DNA of 64,000 nt from Methanocella sp. (GCF_035506375.1 NZ_DATJPM010000039.1:1-64000); one strand, 5' to 3'; shown: positions 7,894-16,536, counted from the stretch's first letter. Translations and numbers: made by a program. Notes: generated by a model from the sequence alone, not told the origin.

Positions 7894-9954
7894 GTGGCAA
7901 TAGTATATTTTGCGAGTGTAGCCATGGTGCCAAAATCCGTGTTCAGGAAGAAGTCCGAGAGCGTCTCTAGTGAAGGCGCCGTGGATAAGGATCGGCTCAT
8001 CGCCGAACTAAAGCGCCGTATCGCTGTTTTGGAGAAAAAGAACGATGACCTCGCCGCCCTGAACGGAAAGCTGAGGGGACTCTCGCAGGCTGTCGAACAG
8101 AGCGCGAGCGTCGTCGTGATCACCGATACCACCGGCAGCATCCAGTACGTCAACCCGAAGTTCACCGAGCTCACTGGATACAGCTTCGAGGAAGCGATCG
8201 GCAAGAACCCCCGTATCCTGAAGACGGGCGAGACGCCGCCCGAGGAGTATAAGCAACTCTGGGAGACGATCAAATCGGGCAGGGAATGGCGCGGCGTTTT
8301 CCATAACAAAAAGAAGAACGGTGACCTGTACTGGGAATCGGCCATCATATCCCCGGTCATGGACGACTGCGGGAAAATAACGAACTTCATGGCCGTAAAG
8401 GAAGACATCACCGAGCGCAAGCAAATGGAGGATGTTCTGCGGGAGAGCGAGGAGAAGTTCCACATACTGGCGGATTCCACGTACGATTGGGTGGCATGGA
8501 ACAGCCCGGCGGGGAATTATATTTATGTCTCGCCTTCCTGCGAGAGAATGACCGGCCACGGGGCAGACGAGTTCTATCATGACCCGGGCCTGATGAAAAG
8601 GATAGTTCATCCAGACGATTTGACGGCATTCGAGCAGCACATAGACTCTTACCTATGTAATGCGTCGCTCTGCGGTAGCTTCGATTTCCGTATCATATCG
8701 ACGAGCGGCGAGACACGCTGGATCAACCATGTTTGCCGGCCCGTGTTCAAGGACAACGGAGAATGGCTCGGGCGCCGGGCAAGTAACCGGGACATCACCG
8801 AGCGGAAGCGGGCCGAGGATGCGCTGCGGGTCAGCGAGGAGCGGCTGCGCCGGGCGAGTATTGCGGGCCGGATCGGCCTCTTCGAGTGGAACGTCGACCG
8901 GGACAAGATCTACTTTAGCTCCGAAACTTACGAGCTATTCGGGCTCGAACCGGGCTCCCCGGGGACCTATGAAACGTGGCTCCAGGGTGTACACCCCGAT
9001 GACCGGGAAACTGTTGAGCGCACCCTTACTGAGGCGCATGAGAAAGCCCGTAATATGTCCCGCATTTCTACTCAGATCGAGTTTCGACTCATGCACCCGG
9101 ACGGGGCGGTCCGCTGGCTCGAGGCCACGGCGACTTACGATCTAGAAGGCGACGACCTGATGATGCGGGGCACGGTGCGGGACATTACCGAGCGCAAACG
9201 GGCTGAAAAAGAATTGGATGATTATAGGAAGCGCCTCGAAGACCTGGTGCAGGAACGTACCCGTAAGCTGGATGAGGAGAAGCGGCTGGCCGACCTCTAC
9301 GTCGACCTCATGTGCCACGATATCAGCAACATGAACCAGGTGGGCTTGGGCTTCCTGGAGATAGCGCTGGACATGCTGGACCTGGATGAAGCCGGCAAGG
9401 AGATGCTGCTGAGGCCCAGATCGGCCTTCGAGGGCAGCTCTAAGCTGATCGACAATGTGAGGAAGCTCCGGATGGTTAAATCGTGCGAGTGCCAGTATAA
9501 GAAAATGGATATCGGCGAGGTACTCAAGAGCGTGCAGGATAATTATTCAAAACAGTACGGCAACGCGACTATTCGTAACCACGCGGGCGTGGGTTACATG
9601 GTCCAGGCTAATGAACTGTTATACGATTTGTTCTCGAACCTCGTCGGAAATGCCATAAAACACTCTAAGGGCGACCCCGTCGTCGACATTAGCGTTCAGC
9701 CTTCCACGGAGGACGGCCACGAATACTACAGGGTGAGCATCGATGACCGGGGCCCAGGCATACCGGATAGCATTAAGGCGGGAATATTCGAGCGCAAGCT
9801 GACGGGCGACGTCAAAACGAAGGGCAGCGGCATAGGCCTGCTCATGGTGAAGACCCTCGTCGACAGCTATAAGGGCCTGGCGTGGGTCGAAGACCGGGTT
9901 AAAGGCGACCATACGCAGGGCGCCCGGTTCGTGGTCATACTGCCAGCTGTCTAA
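7894..9954 (+). CDS. Cytoplasmic multi-PAS sensor histidine kinase (three PAS domains)
   Basis: The 686-residue protein starts with a short coiled coil (about 25-55, KRRIAVLEKKNDDLAALNGK). Three PAS/PAC units follow (about 58-170, 180-302, 310-430), each ending in a DITERK linker, then a second coiled coil (about 430-465). The H-box is LMCHDISNMNQ (about 472). The HATPase_c domain (about 575-685) has N-box FSNLVGNAIKHS, G1 DDRGPGIPDSIK and G2 KGSGIGLLMVKTLV. The GTG at 7894 is used; an in-frame ATG at 7924 (MVPKSVF) is an equally good start and neither has a clear ribosome-binding site. The kinase core closely matches that of the gene at 4851. No response regulator is adjacent. Confidence 0.88.
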   Translation: MAIVYFASVAMVPKSVFRKKSESVSSEGAVDKDRLIAELKRRIAVLEKKNDDLAALNGKLRGLSQAVEQSASVVVITDTTGSIQYVNPKFTELTGYSFEEAIGKNPRILKTGETPPEEYKQLWETIKSGREWRGVFHNKKKNGDLYWESAIISPVMDDCGKITNFMAVKEDITERKQMEDVLRESEEKFHILADSTYDWVAWNSPAGNYIYVSPSCERMTGHGADEFYHDPGLMKRIVHPDDLTAFEQHIDSYLCNASLCGSFDFRIISTSGETRWINHVCRPVFKDNGEWLGRRASNRDITERKRAEDALRVSEERLRRASIAGRIGLFEWNVDRDKIYFSSETYELFGLEPGSPGTYETWLQGVHPDDRETVERTLTEAHEKARNMSRISTQIEFRLMHPDGAVRWLEATATYDLEGDDLMMRGTVRDITERKRAEKELDDYRKRLEDLVQERTRKLDEEKRLADLYVDLMCHDISNMNQVGLGFLEIALDMLDLDEAGKEMLLRPRSAFEGSSKLIDNVRKLRMVKSCECQYKKMDIGEVLKSVQDNYSKQYGNATIRNHAGVGYMVQANELLYDLFSNLVGNAIKHSKGDPVVDISVQPSTEDGHEYYRVSIDDRGPGIPDSIKAGIFERKLTGDVKTKGSGIGLLMVKTLVDSYKGLAWVEDRVKGDHTQGARFVVILPAV

Positions 9955-10047
9955 TAGCGGTACCTCGGTAGTATTTCGTAGTTTTTACTGTTTGTTATGG
10001 GCATTTTTTTGTGCTCATCCTTTTCATGGTATGGGTTGGATAGGGTG

Positions 10048-10266
10048 ATGATGGCGGAAATGCAAAAAATAGATGGGCAGTTAAAAGATTTGCATATCAG
10101 GATAAAAAATACCCTCCGTATTTTTGAGACTCATTTCGGCGTGGTAAGCGAGGCCGTCCAGAGGTATAAAGGGCTAAAAAAAGAAAATTTTGTGGCATGC
10201 AAGGTTATTGCCGAATCTTCCAGGAAAGCCTCGAAACCCAGAAAGGCGGGCTGTTCACATGTTTGA
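10048..10266 (+). CDS. Small helical protein coupled to the PPK2 gene
   Basis: A 72-residue protein (MMAEMQKIDGQLKDLHIRIK...) predicted to be largely helical and basic at its C-terminus. The start is set at the double ATG 10048/10051 because GGATAGGG lies just upstream; the same frame is open back to 9997. The stop at 10264-10266 overlaps the PPK2 start at 10259 by eight bases, which suggests translational coupling. No family is recognised. It may be a partner or regulator of the kinase, or simply a leader reading frame. Confidence 0.5.
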   Translation: MMAEMQKIDGQLKDLHIRIKNTLRIFETHFGVVSEAVQRYKGLKKENFVACKVIAESSRKASKPRKAGCSHV

Positions 10267-11752
10267 AAAAATCGACCTTGACCGCTCGATGAGCGATAAA
10301 CAGTTCCGGAGAATCATGCCGCCCCTGGCCGAGAGGATGGGTGAACTACAGCGGGCGGCCGCCGGGCGGGGCATTCCAGCCATCATCGTCTTCGAGGGCA
10401 TGGACGGCTCGGAAAAAGGCGTGCAGATCAACCAGCTCATCCAGCCGCTGGACCCCCGGGGCTTCGACGTGTACGCCATCAACGACCCGAACGACGCGGA
10501 GCGCGCCCGGCCGTTCTTCTGGCGGTTCTGGGTGAATACGCCGGCCCGGGGTCGCCTGGCGGTGTTCAGCCGCAGCTGGTACCACCGGACCATTGTGGAG
10601 CGGCGCCACGGCAAAAACGACCCGCAGGCCGCGCGGTGGGCCAACGAGATTAACCTGTTCGAGCGGGCCCTCGCGGACGACGATTATCTGATCCTGAAGC
10701 TATACCTGCACATCAGCAAAAAGGAGCAGAAGAGAAGGTATCGAATACTAGAGAAAGACCCCGCAACGAGCTGGAGAGTGACAGATAAACAGTGGGATGG
10801 CCATAAAAAGTTCGATAAGTACCTGTCCGCCATGGAATCGCTCATGGAGCGGACCGACATGGCACACGCTCCCTGGATCATCGTCGAGGCAAATGACCGG
10901 AACTTTGCCGCGGCGAAGATCATCACGACGGTGATCGAGGCGTACGAGAAGGCCGTCGCCCGGGCGCGGGGCGAAAACGCCGCCAGCCCGGCGCCGCCCG
11001 AGGCCACGGTAGAGATTATGTCCCTCCGGTCGTCCGTGCTCGACCGGGTGGACCTTTCGCAGTCGATGACGAGCGCCGAATACGATAAAAAGCTGCCCGG
11101 TTGCGAGGACAGGATGCGGAAAGCCCAGATGAAAGCTTACGCCTCCGGGGTACCGATCGTCGTCGTCTTCGAGGGCTGGGATGCCGCCGGCAAGGGCGGG
11201 GATATCAAGCGGTTGACGGCGAACATGGACCCGCGGGGCTACACCGTGGTGCCTATCAGGGCGCCGAGCCCGACCGAACTCGCCCACAACTACCTCTGGA
11301 GGTTCTGCACACGGTTCCCGGCGGCGGGGCATTTCACCATCTTCGACCGGAGCTGGTACGGCCGCGTCCTCGTCGAGCGGGTGGAGGGCCTCTGCCGGCC
11401 CGACGAGTGGCAGCGGGCATACGCCGAAATCAACGAGATGGAGGAACATTTGGTCAACAGCGGGACTGTCCTGGTAAAGTTCTGGCTACACATCGACCAG
11501 AACACCCAGCTCAAGCGGTTCGAGGACCGGGAACGGAACCCGGAGAAGGAGTGGAAGCTCAGTGTGGACGACTGGCGGAACCGGGGCAAGTGGAACGAAT
11601 ACTGGGCGGCGGCAGACGAAATGCTCTATCGGACCAGTACGGATTACGCGCCCTGGACGATCATCGAGTCGAACGACAAGAACTTCTCTCGCATCAAGGT
11701 GCTTCAGTCGGTGGCCGCGGCCGTCGAGGAGAAGCTGGGAGAACTCGACTGA
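10259..11752 (+). CDS. Fused double-domain polyphosphate kinase 2 (polyphosphate:AMP phosphotransferase type)
   Basis: Two PPK2 domains lie in tandem in 497 residues, the architecture of polyphosphate:AMP phosphotransferases, which make ADP from AMP and polyphosphate. The C-terminal domain has intact motifs: Walker A EGWDAAGKGGDI, DPRGY, and the lid/Walker B region FDRSWYGRVLVERV. The N-terminal domain has EGMDGSEKGVQ (Gly replaced by Glu before the Lys) and FSRSWYHRTIVER (Asp replaced by Ser), so it is probably non-catalytic and structural. The start ATG at 10259 follows AGGCGGG and begins MFEKIDLDRSMSDKQF, paralleling the repeat in the second half (VDLSQSMTSAEYDKKL). It lies inside the accessory island and may serve energy or phosphate homeostasis. 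Confidence 0.9.
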   Translation: MFEKIDLDRSMSDKQFRRIMPPLAERMGELQRAAAGRGIPAIIVFEGMDGSEKGVQINQLIQPLDPRGFDVYAINDPNDAERARPFFWRFWVNTPARGRLAVFSRSWYHRTIVERRHGKNDPQAARWANEINLFERALADDDYLILKLYLHISKKEQKRRYRILEKDPATSWRVTDKQWDGHKKFDKYLSAMESLMERTDMAHAPWIIVEANDRNFAAAKIITTVIEAYEKAVARARGENAASPAPPEATVEIMSLRSSVLDRVDLSQSMTSAEYDKKLPGCEDRMRKAQMKAYASGVPIVVVFEGWDAAGKGGDIKRLTANMDPRGYTVVPIRAPSPTELAHNYLWRFCTRFPAAGHFTIFDRSWYGRVLVERVEGLCRPDEWQRAYAEINEMEEHLVNSGTVLVKFWLHIDQNTQLKRFEDRERNPEKEWKLSVDDWRNRGKWNEYWAAADEMLYRTSTDYAPWTIIESNDKNFSRIKVLQSVAAAVEEKLGELD

Positions 11753-12129
11753 CCGGCAAAAACGAGTTAAGGGATTAACGGCCGCATAGTTCCATTTCGT
11801 GGCCTTACCGCCCACCGTCGATCTCGGGCACCTGCAGGATCTCAGACTCGTATCCAGCCCGGGGCCCGCCCACCTTTTGCCTGTCGCGCGTGGTTGATAC
11901 AATAAAAATTTCCACGACAGGCTCGCTCGATTGTTATTTTTAGATATATTGTGATTTCTTTTTGTTCTTTTTAGTGGTCAGTTTTACGGGACGCGGGTAG
12001 ATTAGACAATCTGTTCACATAGCCGAACATACCGCACGAGAATCCGCACCAGGATGGGATGATCGCAAGTCCCCATTTTTATTAATTATGGTGACGATTC
12101 TCAGTTAGACGGTCCCGGAGGATGATACC
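11753..12129. other. Intergenic region, promoter only
   Basis: Nothing coding is convincing here. The right end carries a TATA-like element (tttttattaattatgg, 12075-12090) suited to the gene at 12130. The middle (11930-11965) is T-rich and could terminate the PPK2 transcript. Confidence 0.45.
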
Positions 12130-12648
12130 ATGGATATGAAAAATTCGCTCAATGTCCGCCTTAGCAACGATACAGCGGCCATTGGTAGCGCCCCGCTCAA
12201 CGATGAGGAGCGCTGCCGGCTTGAGGCAAAGCTGCACCGGGTGCTGGCGTGGGTCGGTGTCCGGATACCCGACCAGATAGTGCTAGACGATAGCAAAGTC
12301 CCGCTGCACCAGGTCATTTGGGATTTGGTGAACAAAGAGAAACTCTCCAGGGAGGATGAAAGCCTGCTGCTGAACCTGGAGGAGAAACTCGACAAGCGAT
12401 TACATGCAGACATGGATAGGATCGATAAGGTGGATACCACTGAAAACGAAGCGCTGAGCGATTACAGCGAAGCCGCGGGTCTGCTGCGGGCCATAATCAC
12501 GCTGAAGGGCGTCCAGTCTAATGAGGAGCACGTGTACGGGGCAACGGAGATGCAACGGAGAATGAGATACGCCAAAAAAGAGAAGGCAAAGCGGTGGATG
12601 GAGTTCCTACGCCAGATGGGGATGGTGAATTCGGTAAAAACCCTATGA
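12130..12648 (+). CDS. DUF5788-like conserved archaeal protein
   Basis: A 172-residue, charged, largely helical protein. The C-terminal stretch AKKEKAKRWMEFLRQMG and the pattern of an N-terminal DEERCRLEAKLHRVLAWVGVRIPDQI segment match what I recall of the DUF5788 family of methanogens and haloarchaea. No catalytic motif or membrane segment is visible. The start follows GGAGG with eight bases of spacing; an internal ATG at 12136 is possible. It stands alone between the PPK2 gene and the tRNA. Function unknown. Confidence 0.7.
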   Translation: MDMKNSLNVRLSNDTAAIGSAPLNDEERCRLEAKLHRVLAWVGVRIPDQIVLDDSKVPLHQVIWDLVNKEKLSREDESLLLNLEEKLDKRLHADMDRIDKVDTTENEALSDYSEAAGLLRAIITLKGVQSNEEHVYGATEMQRRMRYAKKEKAKRWMEFLRQMGMVNSVKTL

Positions 12649-12713
12649 ATTCGTAGCATCCCCATGGACGTCGGGCTGGACAGCATAAAATAATATAGAT
12701 TTTAACCTAGGGT

Positions 12714-12729
12714 TAAAGCGCCCCGACTG
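12714..12729 (+). other. att-like repeat at the tRNA-Arg 3' end (right copy)
   Basis: Identical 16-mer to 4424-4439. It overlaps the acceptor 3' strand and discriminator of the tRNA-Arg gene, the classic attachment site of tRNA-targeting elements. Confidence 0.45.
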
Positions 12730-12790
12730 GGATTTGAACCCAGGTCTAGAGCTCCGCAGGCTCCAAGGATGTCCACTACCCTATCGGGGC
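12719..12790 (-). tRNA. tRNA-Arg(GCG)
   Basis: On the complement strand the acceptor GCCCCGA pairs with TCGGGGC. The anticodon stem GGAGC pairs with GCTCT around the loop CTGCGGA, giving anticodon GCG (codon CGC). The T-arm reads CTGGG-TTCAAAT-CCCAG. The gene is 72 bases long with no intron and CCA is not encoded. Its 3' end is duplicated at 4424. Confidence 0.95.
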
Positions 12791-12897
12791 ATAAATTGTT
12801 CTTTATTGCGGACGTGCTGCGCTCTTAGTTGACGTTACATCATACATAAACTTATCGTTGCTGCCTGAATATCGAAAATATAGAAAAAGACGAAGAG

Positions 12898-14262
12898 CTA
12901 ATTATCCGCCTTATCATTAAAGCGCTGCTGCGTCTCAAAGTAGGGGCGGGCGTCCTTTAACGTCCTCAAGCGATAGTCGTCCAGCAGGACTTTCCGCGTG
13001 CTCTCCGCCGGGACGCTCAGGGCGATCTCCTTCGTGCGGCCATAGCGGCCCTTGCTGACCACTATGGCGTTGATGATGCCCAGCATGTCCAGCTCGGAGA
13101 TGAGGTCGGTCACCCTGCGCTGCGTGAGCACGTCCATGTCGATCATCCGGCACAGGCGTCTATAAACGTTGTAGACGTCGCCCGTGTTCAGCTCATGGGA
13201 GCCCGCCGAGTCAAGCTGCACGATGCTGTATAATACAAGCTTACTCTGGGTCGGGAGCGTACGGACCACCTCTGTGATGCGGTCGATCTCGATCTTCTCC
13301 CGGGCCTTGCGGACGTGGTCCTCTCTCACCACGGTGTCCCGGAGCCTCTCTGCGAGCTCGGCCGAAACGCGAAGAAGGTCCAGCGCCTTGCGGGCGTCGC
13401 CGTGCTCCTGGGCCGCGAAGGCGGCGCAGAGGGGGATCACCGCCGGCTCCAGGGTGTTCTCCTTGAAGGCCATCCTGCTTCGCTGCTCCAGGATGTCCCT
13501 GAGCTGGTCGGCGTTATATGGCGGGAATATGATCTCCTCCTCGCCCAGCGAGGACTTCACCCTCGGGTCCAGATAATCGGTGAAGGTGAGGTCGTTGGAT
13601 ATGCCGATGATGCTGACCTTCGCCTTTTTAAGGTCGGCGTTGATCCTCGACAGGTTATAGAGAATGTCGTCGCCGCTCTTCTTGACCAGGTTATCTATCT
13701 CGTCCAGGATTATTATCGCAATCTGCTCTTTCTTGTCCAGGGCCTCGCGAAACTCGTTGAACACCTGGTCAGTGGGCCAGCCGGTGATGGGGACGTCACG
13801 GTTGTAGTGCCGGGCGAGGTGGGCCAGGATACGGTACTGTGTGTCAATGCGCTCGCAGTTAATGAAAAGGACTTTACACTCGATGTGCATCTTGTCCGAG
13901 AGGTCCATGAGCTTCTTGCTCACGCTCTCCAGCGTGGCGGTCTTGCCCGTTCCCGTCTTGCCGTATATGAGGATGTTCGAGGGGGACTCGCCCCGCAGCG
14001 CAGCCACCAGGATCTCGGCCACCGCGTTGATCTGGTCTAAACGGTGGGGTAGATAATCGGGAGTATAGGACGGCCGAAGCACTTCCCTGTTAACGAAGAT
14101 CGGCTTTATGCTCAGAAGGTTCTCGAATAGCCTGTCGATGTGGCTCTCCTCCGGGCTTTCCCTGATAAGGTCCTCGAACAGGCCCTTTGTTTCAGAAGGG
14201 GCAGGGCCCTGAATAGAGGGTTCCTGAGACCTGGCCTGCTGAGCTGTCTTATCCATTAACAT
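12898..14262 (-). CDS. Orc1/Cdc6 replication initiator
   Basis: 454 residues. The AAA+ module has Walker A GKTGTGKTATLE (about 100-111), Walker B IIILDEIDN (about 175-183), sensor 1 IIGISND (about 215) and arginine region LDPRVKSSLGEEEI. A C-terminal winged helix (about 350-440) contains RRVTDLISELDMLGIINA. It binds origin recognition boxes and loads the MCM helicase. GGGAGG lies six bases before the ATG at 14262; a second ATG at 14256 is possible. It is transcribed away from the adjacent AT-rich origin, the usual archaeal arrangement. A second initiator paralogue may exist elsewhere in the genome. Confidence 0.95.
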   Translation of the reverse strand: MLMDKTAQQARSQEPSIQGPAPSETKGLFEDLIRESPEESHIDRLFENLLSIKPIFVNREVLRPSYTPDYLPHRLDQINAVAEILVAALRGESPSNILIYGKTGTGKTATLESVSKKLMDLSDKMHIECKVLFINCERIDTQYRILAHLARHYNRDVPITGWPTDQVFNEFREALDKKEQIAIIILDEIDNLVKKSGDDILYNLSRINADLKKAKVSIIGISNDLTFTDYLDPRVKSSLGEEEIIFPPYNADQLRDILEQRSRMAFKENTLEPAVIPLCAAFAAQEHGDARKALDLLRVSAELAERLRDTVVREDHVRKAREKIEIDRITEVVRTLPTQSKLVLYSIVQLDSAGSHELNTGDVYNVYRRLCRMIDMDVLTQRRVTDLISELDMLGIINAIVVSKGRYGRTKEIALSVPAESTRKVLLDDYRLRTLKDARPYFETQQRFNDKADN

Positions 14263-14345
14263 TTAAGTCCTCCCAAACCGAGCATTTCCAAACGAAATGA
14301 TAGTCACGCTGCATATTAATAGTTGTGGTAGCATTATCCCCCTCT

Positions 14346-14363
14346 TTTCCTGTGGAACGGGGG
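14346..14363 (+). promoter_or_regulatory. Origin recognition box 1
   Basis: tttcctgtggaacggggg: an ORB dyad (TTCC-tg-GGAA) with the downstream G-string, close to the archaeal consensus TTCCAGTGGAAAC plus G-string. Confidence 0.8.
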
Positions 14364-14488
14364 ATATTTTAAACTTATTTTTTAACTTAAAAGAAAAAAA
14401 TACCATATAATTGATTTTTAAACTGTTTTATATCCATATATTAAAAAATAAACTGTTTTAAACAAAATAGCCTCGACGTACATCCATC

Positions 14489-14507
14489 ATTTCCTGTGGA
14501 AGTTATG
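14489..14507 (+). promoter_or_regulatory. Origin recognition box 2
   Basis: atttcctgtggaagttatg: the same dyad core as box 1 but with no clear G-string, so it is probably weaker. Confidence 0.65.
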
Positions 14508-14520
14508 AGTCTTATGACAG

Positions 14521-14548
14521 GCCCACCCCATTATTTCCACTGGAACAC
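14521..14548 (-). promoter_or_regulatory. Origin recognition box 3
   Basis: On the complement strand gtgttccagtggaaat is followed by aatggggtgggc. It combines the consensus core TTCCAGTGGAAA with a G-string, inverted relative to box 1. Confidence 0.8.
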
Positions 14549-14986
14549 TAAAAATACAAATGAGACATTTGTATTCTAACAAGATGAAAATACGATGTTG
14601 TATTGGTTATACACTAAAACTATAAATAACTAACTTTCACTTTATTGCAAATTAGAGAGTAAAATAGAAAGTTAATACCTTTTAAAAGATAATTATTATA
14701 CTCGCAAATAACCAGTAATAATCAGTAATATAACCAGTAATATGCTTATAAAGTTAATACCTGTATAAAATTCAACATTCAAAACGTACTTTCGACATTC
14801 AAAACGTACTTTTTTTATCATTATTCTTATATTAGCCTTCTTTTGCCCTCGTTTTTTCATCTTATATTTATGATATCCTTATGTCATTCAATTCTGTCTT
14901 CCACGTACAGAAGACTATATTATGAAAAATATCACTCCATATAAGCGTAAAAAATATTGCTATATTTAGCTATCCGGCCAGAAATA

Positions 14987-15008
14987 TTTTCCATGTGAAA
15001 TAAAGGGG
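14987..15008 (+). promoter_or_regulatory. Origin recognition box 4 (degenerate)
   Basis: The core ttttccatgtgaaat is followed by aaagggg. The dyad is imperfect but the G-string and spacing match the other boxes. Confidence 0.55.
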
Positions 15009-15175
15009 TAGGTCTCATAAGTAAGGTATAAGCCTGGATAAAACGCCCTATTCGTATCATTGCCTATTCGTATCATTGATCATATCTCTAATCTTATCCA
15101 TGTTGGGCCGAACAGTGGCGTAATCAAAAAGCTATATACCCCTCCGCGACCTATAGGGCGACGAAGGTGAATTAT

Positions 15176-15526
15176 ATGTTCCCGGGAATGGGAGGAAAAG
15201 GCATCAACCCCAGGCAGCTCGAGAGGCAGATGAAGTCGATGGGCATCGACATGTACGAGATAGAGGGAGTAAAGCAAGTGATAATAAAAACTGCGGACAA
15301 GGAGATCGTGTTCAACGACGCCCAGGTCACGGTCATCGACGCCCGGGGCCAGAAGATGTACCAGCTGGCCGGCACGCCGGAGGAAAAGCCTCTGGAGAAG
15401 GAGATCCCCGAGGCGGACATCGAGCTCGTCGCCCAGCAGGCGAACGTCCCGAAGGACGTGGCGAAGCAGGCCCTCAAGGACACGAACGGCGACCTCGCGG
15501 AAGCCATCGTCAGGCTGTCGAAGTAA
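15176..15526 (+). CDS. nac: Nascent polypeptide-associated complex protein (archaeal NAC)
   Basis: 116 residues. The NAC domain (about 8-70) contains RQLERQMKSMGIDMYEI, VIIKTADKEIVF and GQKMYQLAG. A C-terminal UBA domain (about 76-116) contains DIELVAQQANVPKDVAKQAL. Archaeal NAC forms a homodimer at the ribosome exit site and shields nascent chains. The ATG at 15176 is preferred over the upstream in-frame GTG because AAGGTGA, which includes that GTG, is the ribosome-binding site five bases upstream. The TrmI gene follows 20 bases downstream, so the two are probably co-transcribed. Confidence 0.95.
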   Translation: MFPGMGGKGINPRQLERQMKSMGIDMYEIEGVKQVIIKTADKEIVFNDAQVTVIDARGQKMYQLAGTPEEKPLEKEIPEADIELVAQQANVPKDVAKQALKDTNGDLAEAIVRLSK

Positions 15527-15546
15527 GCGAAGCGGGTAATAAATAA

Positions 15547-16302
15547 ATGTCATCGTCGAGCATAGCCCCTGGAGACCTGGTGCTTCTCTGGGCTGCGGGA
15601 GGCAGGGAATACTTCGCCGTAGCCGGGGGCGATAAGCTCCACACGGACCTGGGCATCGTCGACCTGAAAAGACTCGAGGGCATGGAGTGGGGCTCCACCA
15701 TCGAGTCGCACATGGGCAAGCCGTTCGTCGTGCTGAAGCCCCGGGCGCCGGACTTTTTTAAGCACATGCGGCGCACTGGCGCCCCCATGATGCCCAAGGA
15801 CATCGGCGCCATCATCGCCTACACCGGGGTCGGCCCGTCGGACGTCATCCTGGACGCGGGGACCGGCTCGGGAGTACTGGCCGTATACCTGGGCACTATC
15901 GCTAAAAAAGTCATCACATACGAGTCCAACGAACAGTTCGCCAGCAATGCCCGAAAAAATATTGAGCTGGCGGGCCTGGCGAACGTGGAGGTACGCCACG
16001 GCGATATACTCCTGGAGATGGAAAAGCTCGAAGGCCCCTTCGATGTGGTCACCCTGGACATGCAGGACGCCGCGGCCGTTGTCCCGGGCGCCCTCCGGGT
16101 GCTCAGGCCGGGCGGCTTCCTGGCCGCTTACTCCCCGTTCTTCGAGCAGGCCGCAGAGACGAGAAGGGCCGTCGAGCGGGCCGGCTTCTCAGAGGCCGAC
16201 ACTATCATCGTCGGCGAGCAGGAGCTCGAGGTCGGCAGGCGCGGCACCCGCCCGTCAACCCGGGTTGGCCACACCGGCTTCATCACCATAGCCAGAAAAT
16301 AA
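15547..16302 (+). CDS. trmI: tRNA (adenine-N1)-methyltransferase, TrmI family
   Basis: 251 residues. An N-terminal small beta domain with the TrmI hallmark (about 1-60: GDLVLLW, DLGIVDLKRLEG) is followed by a Rossmann methyltransferase domain. SAM motif I is ILDAGTGSGVLAVYLG (about 102-117), the acidic loop is VITYESNEQF, and motif IV is VVTLDMQD. The C-terminal GTRPSTRVGHTGFI is typical. Archaeal TrmI makes m1A at positions 57 and 58 of tRNA. It follows the NAC gene directly. Confidence 0.92.
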   Translation: MSSSSIAPGDLVLLWAAGGREYFAVAGGDKLHTDLGIVDLKRLEGMEWGSTIESHMGKPFVVLKPRAPDFFKHMRRTGAPMMPKDIGAIIAYTGVGPSDVILDAGTGSGVLAVYLGTIAKKVITYESNEQFASNARKNIELAGLANVEVRHGDILLEMEKLEGPFDVVTLDMQDAAAVVPGALRVLRPGGFLAAYSPFFEQAAETRRAVERAGFSEADTIIVGEQELEVGRRGTRPSTRVGHTGFITIARK

Positions 16303-16451
16303 TGCTAATTCATATCATTAGTTCCGTGCTTATATTAGAGGCGCCTGCAGAGGGCCCGGTTTATTTGCTAACACGGGGCACAGAGCTGATTGAGGCACCG
16401 TTTATTAATAGGCAACTCCATTAAGCGATTTAATCATGGCCTGGAATAAAA

Positions 16452-16473
16452 TTCTCCAGAGGAAATAAAGGGG
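16452..16473 (+). promoter_or_regulatory. ORB-like box between trmI and hmgA
   Basis: ttctccagaggaaataaag followed by ggg. It shares the gaaataaagggg half with box 4 at 14987 and resembles the ORB consensus. The region also forms an AGGGG...CCCCT hairpin (16469-16485) that could end one of the two convergent transcripts. The 234-base gap holds no gene. Confidence 0.45.
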
Positions 16474-16536
16474 TAAAACGCCCCTATAAAATTAAAAAGA
16501 AATGAAATGGCGTTTTTGAATTTTTCCTGTTTACAT

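Larger units (their letters stand above)
14263..15166. other. Predicted chromosomal replication origin (oriC)
   Basis: This gene-free 0.9-kb region next to orc1/cdc6 is extremely AT-rich compared with its GC-rich surroundings. It holds four ORB-like boxes with G-strings or dyads (listed separately), in both orientations, flanking AT-rich tracts at 14365-14490 and 14580-14950 that could act as unwinding elements. Short direct repeats are also present: cattcaaaacgtacttt twice at about 14771-14813, ccagtaat-type repeats at 14709-14743, and ctattcgtatcatt twice near 15048-15076. The promoter of the NAC gene (agctatatacc, about 15130) lies at its right edge. Confidence 0.85.

Noticed and set aside
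14709..15076. CRISPR or satellite array in the origin
   Set aside because: The repeats come in pairs of different words with no regular spacing; they fit origin elements better.
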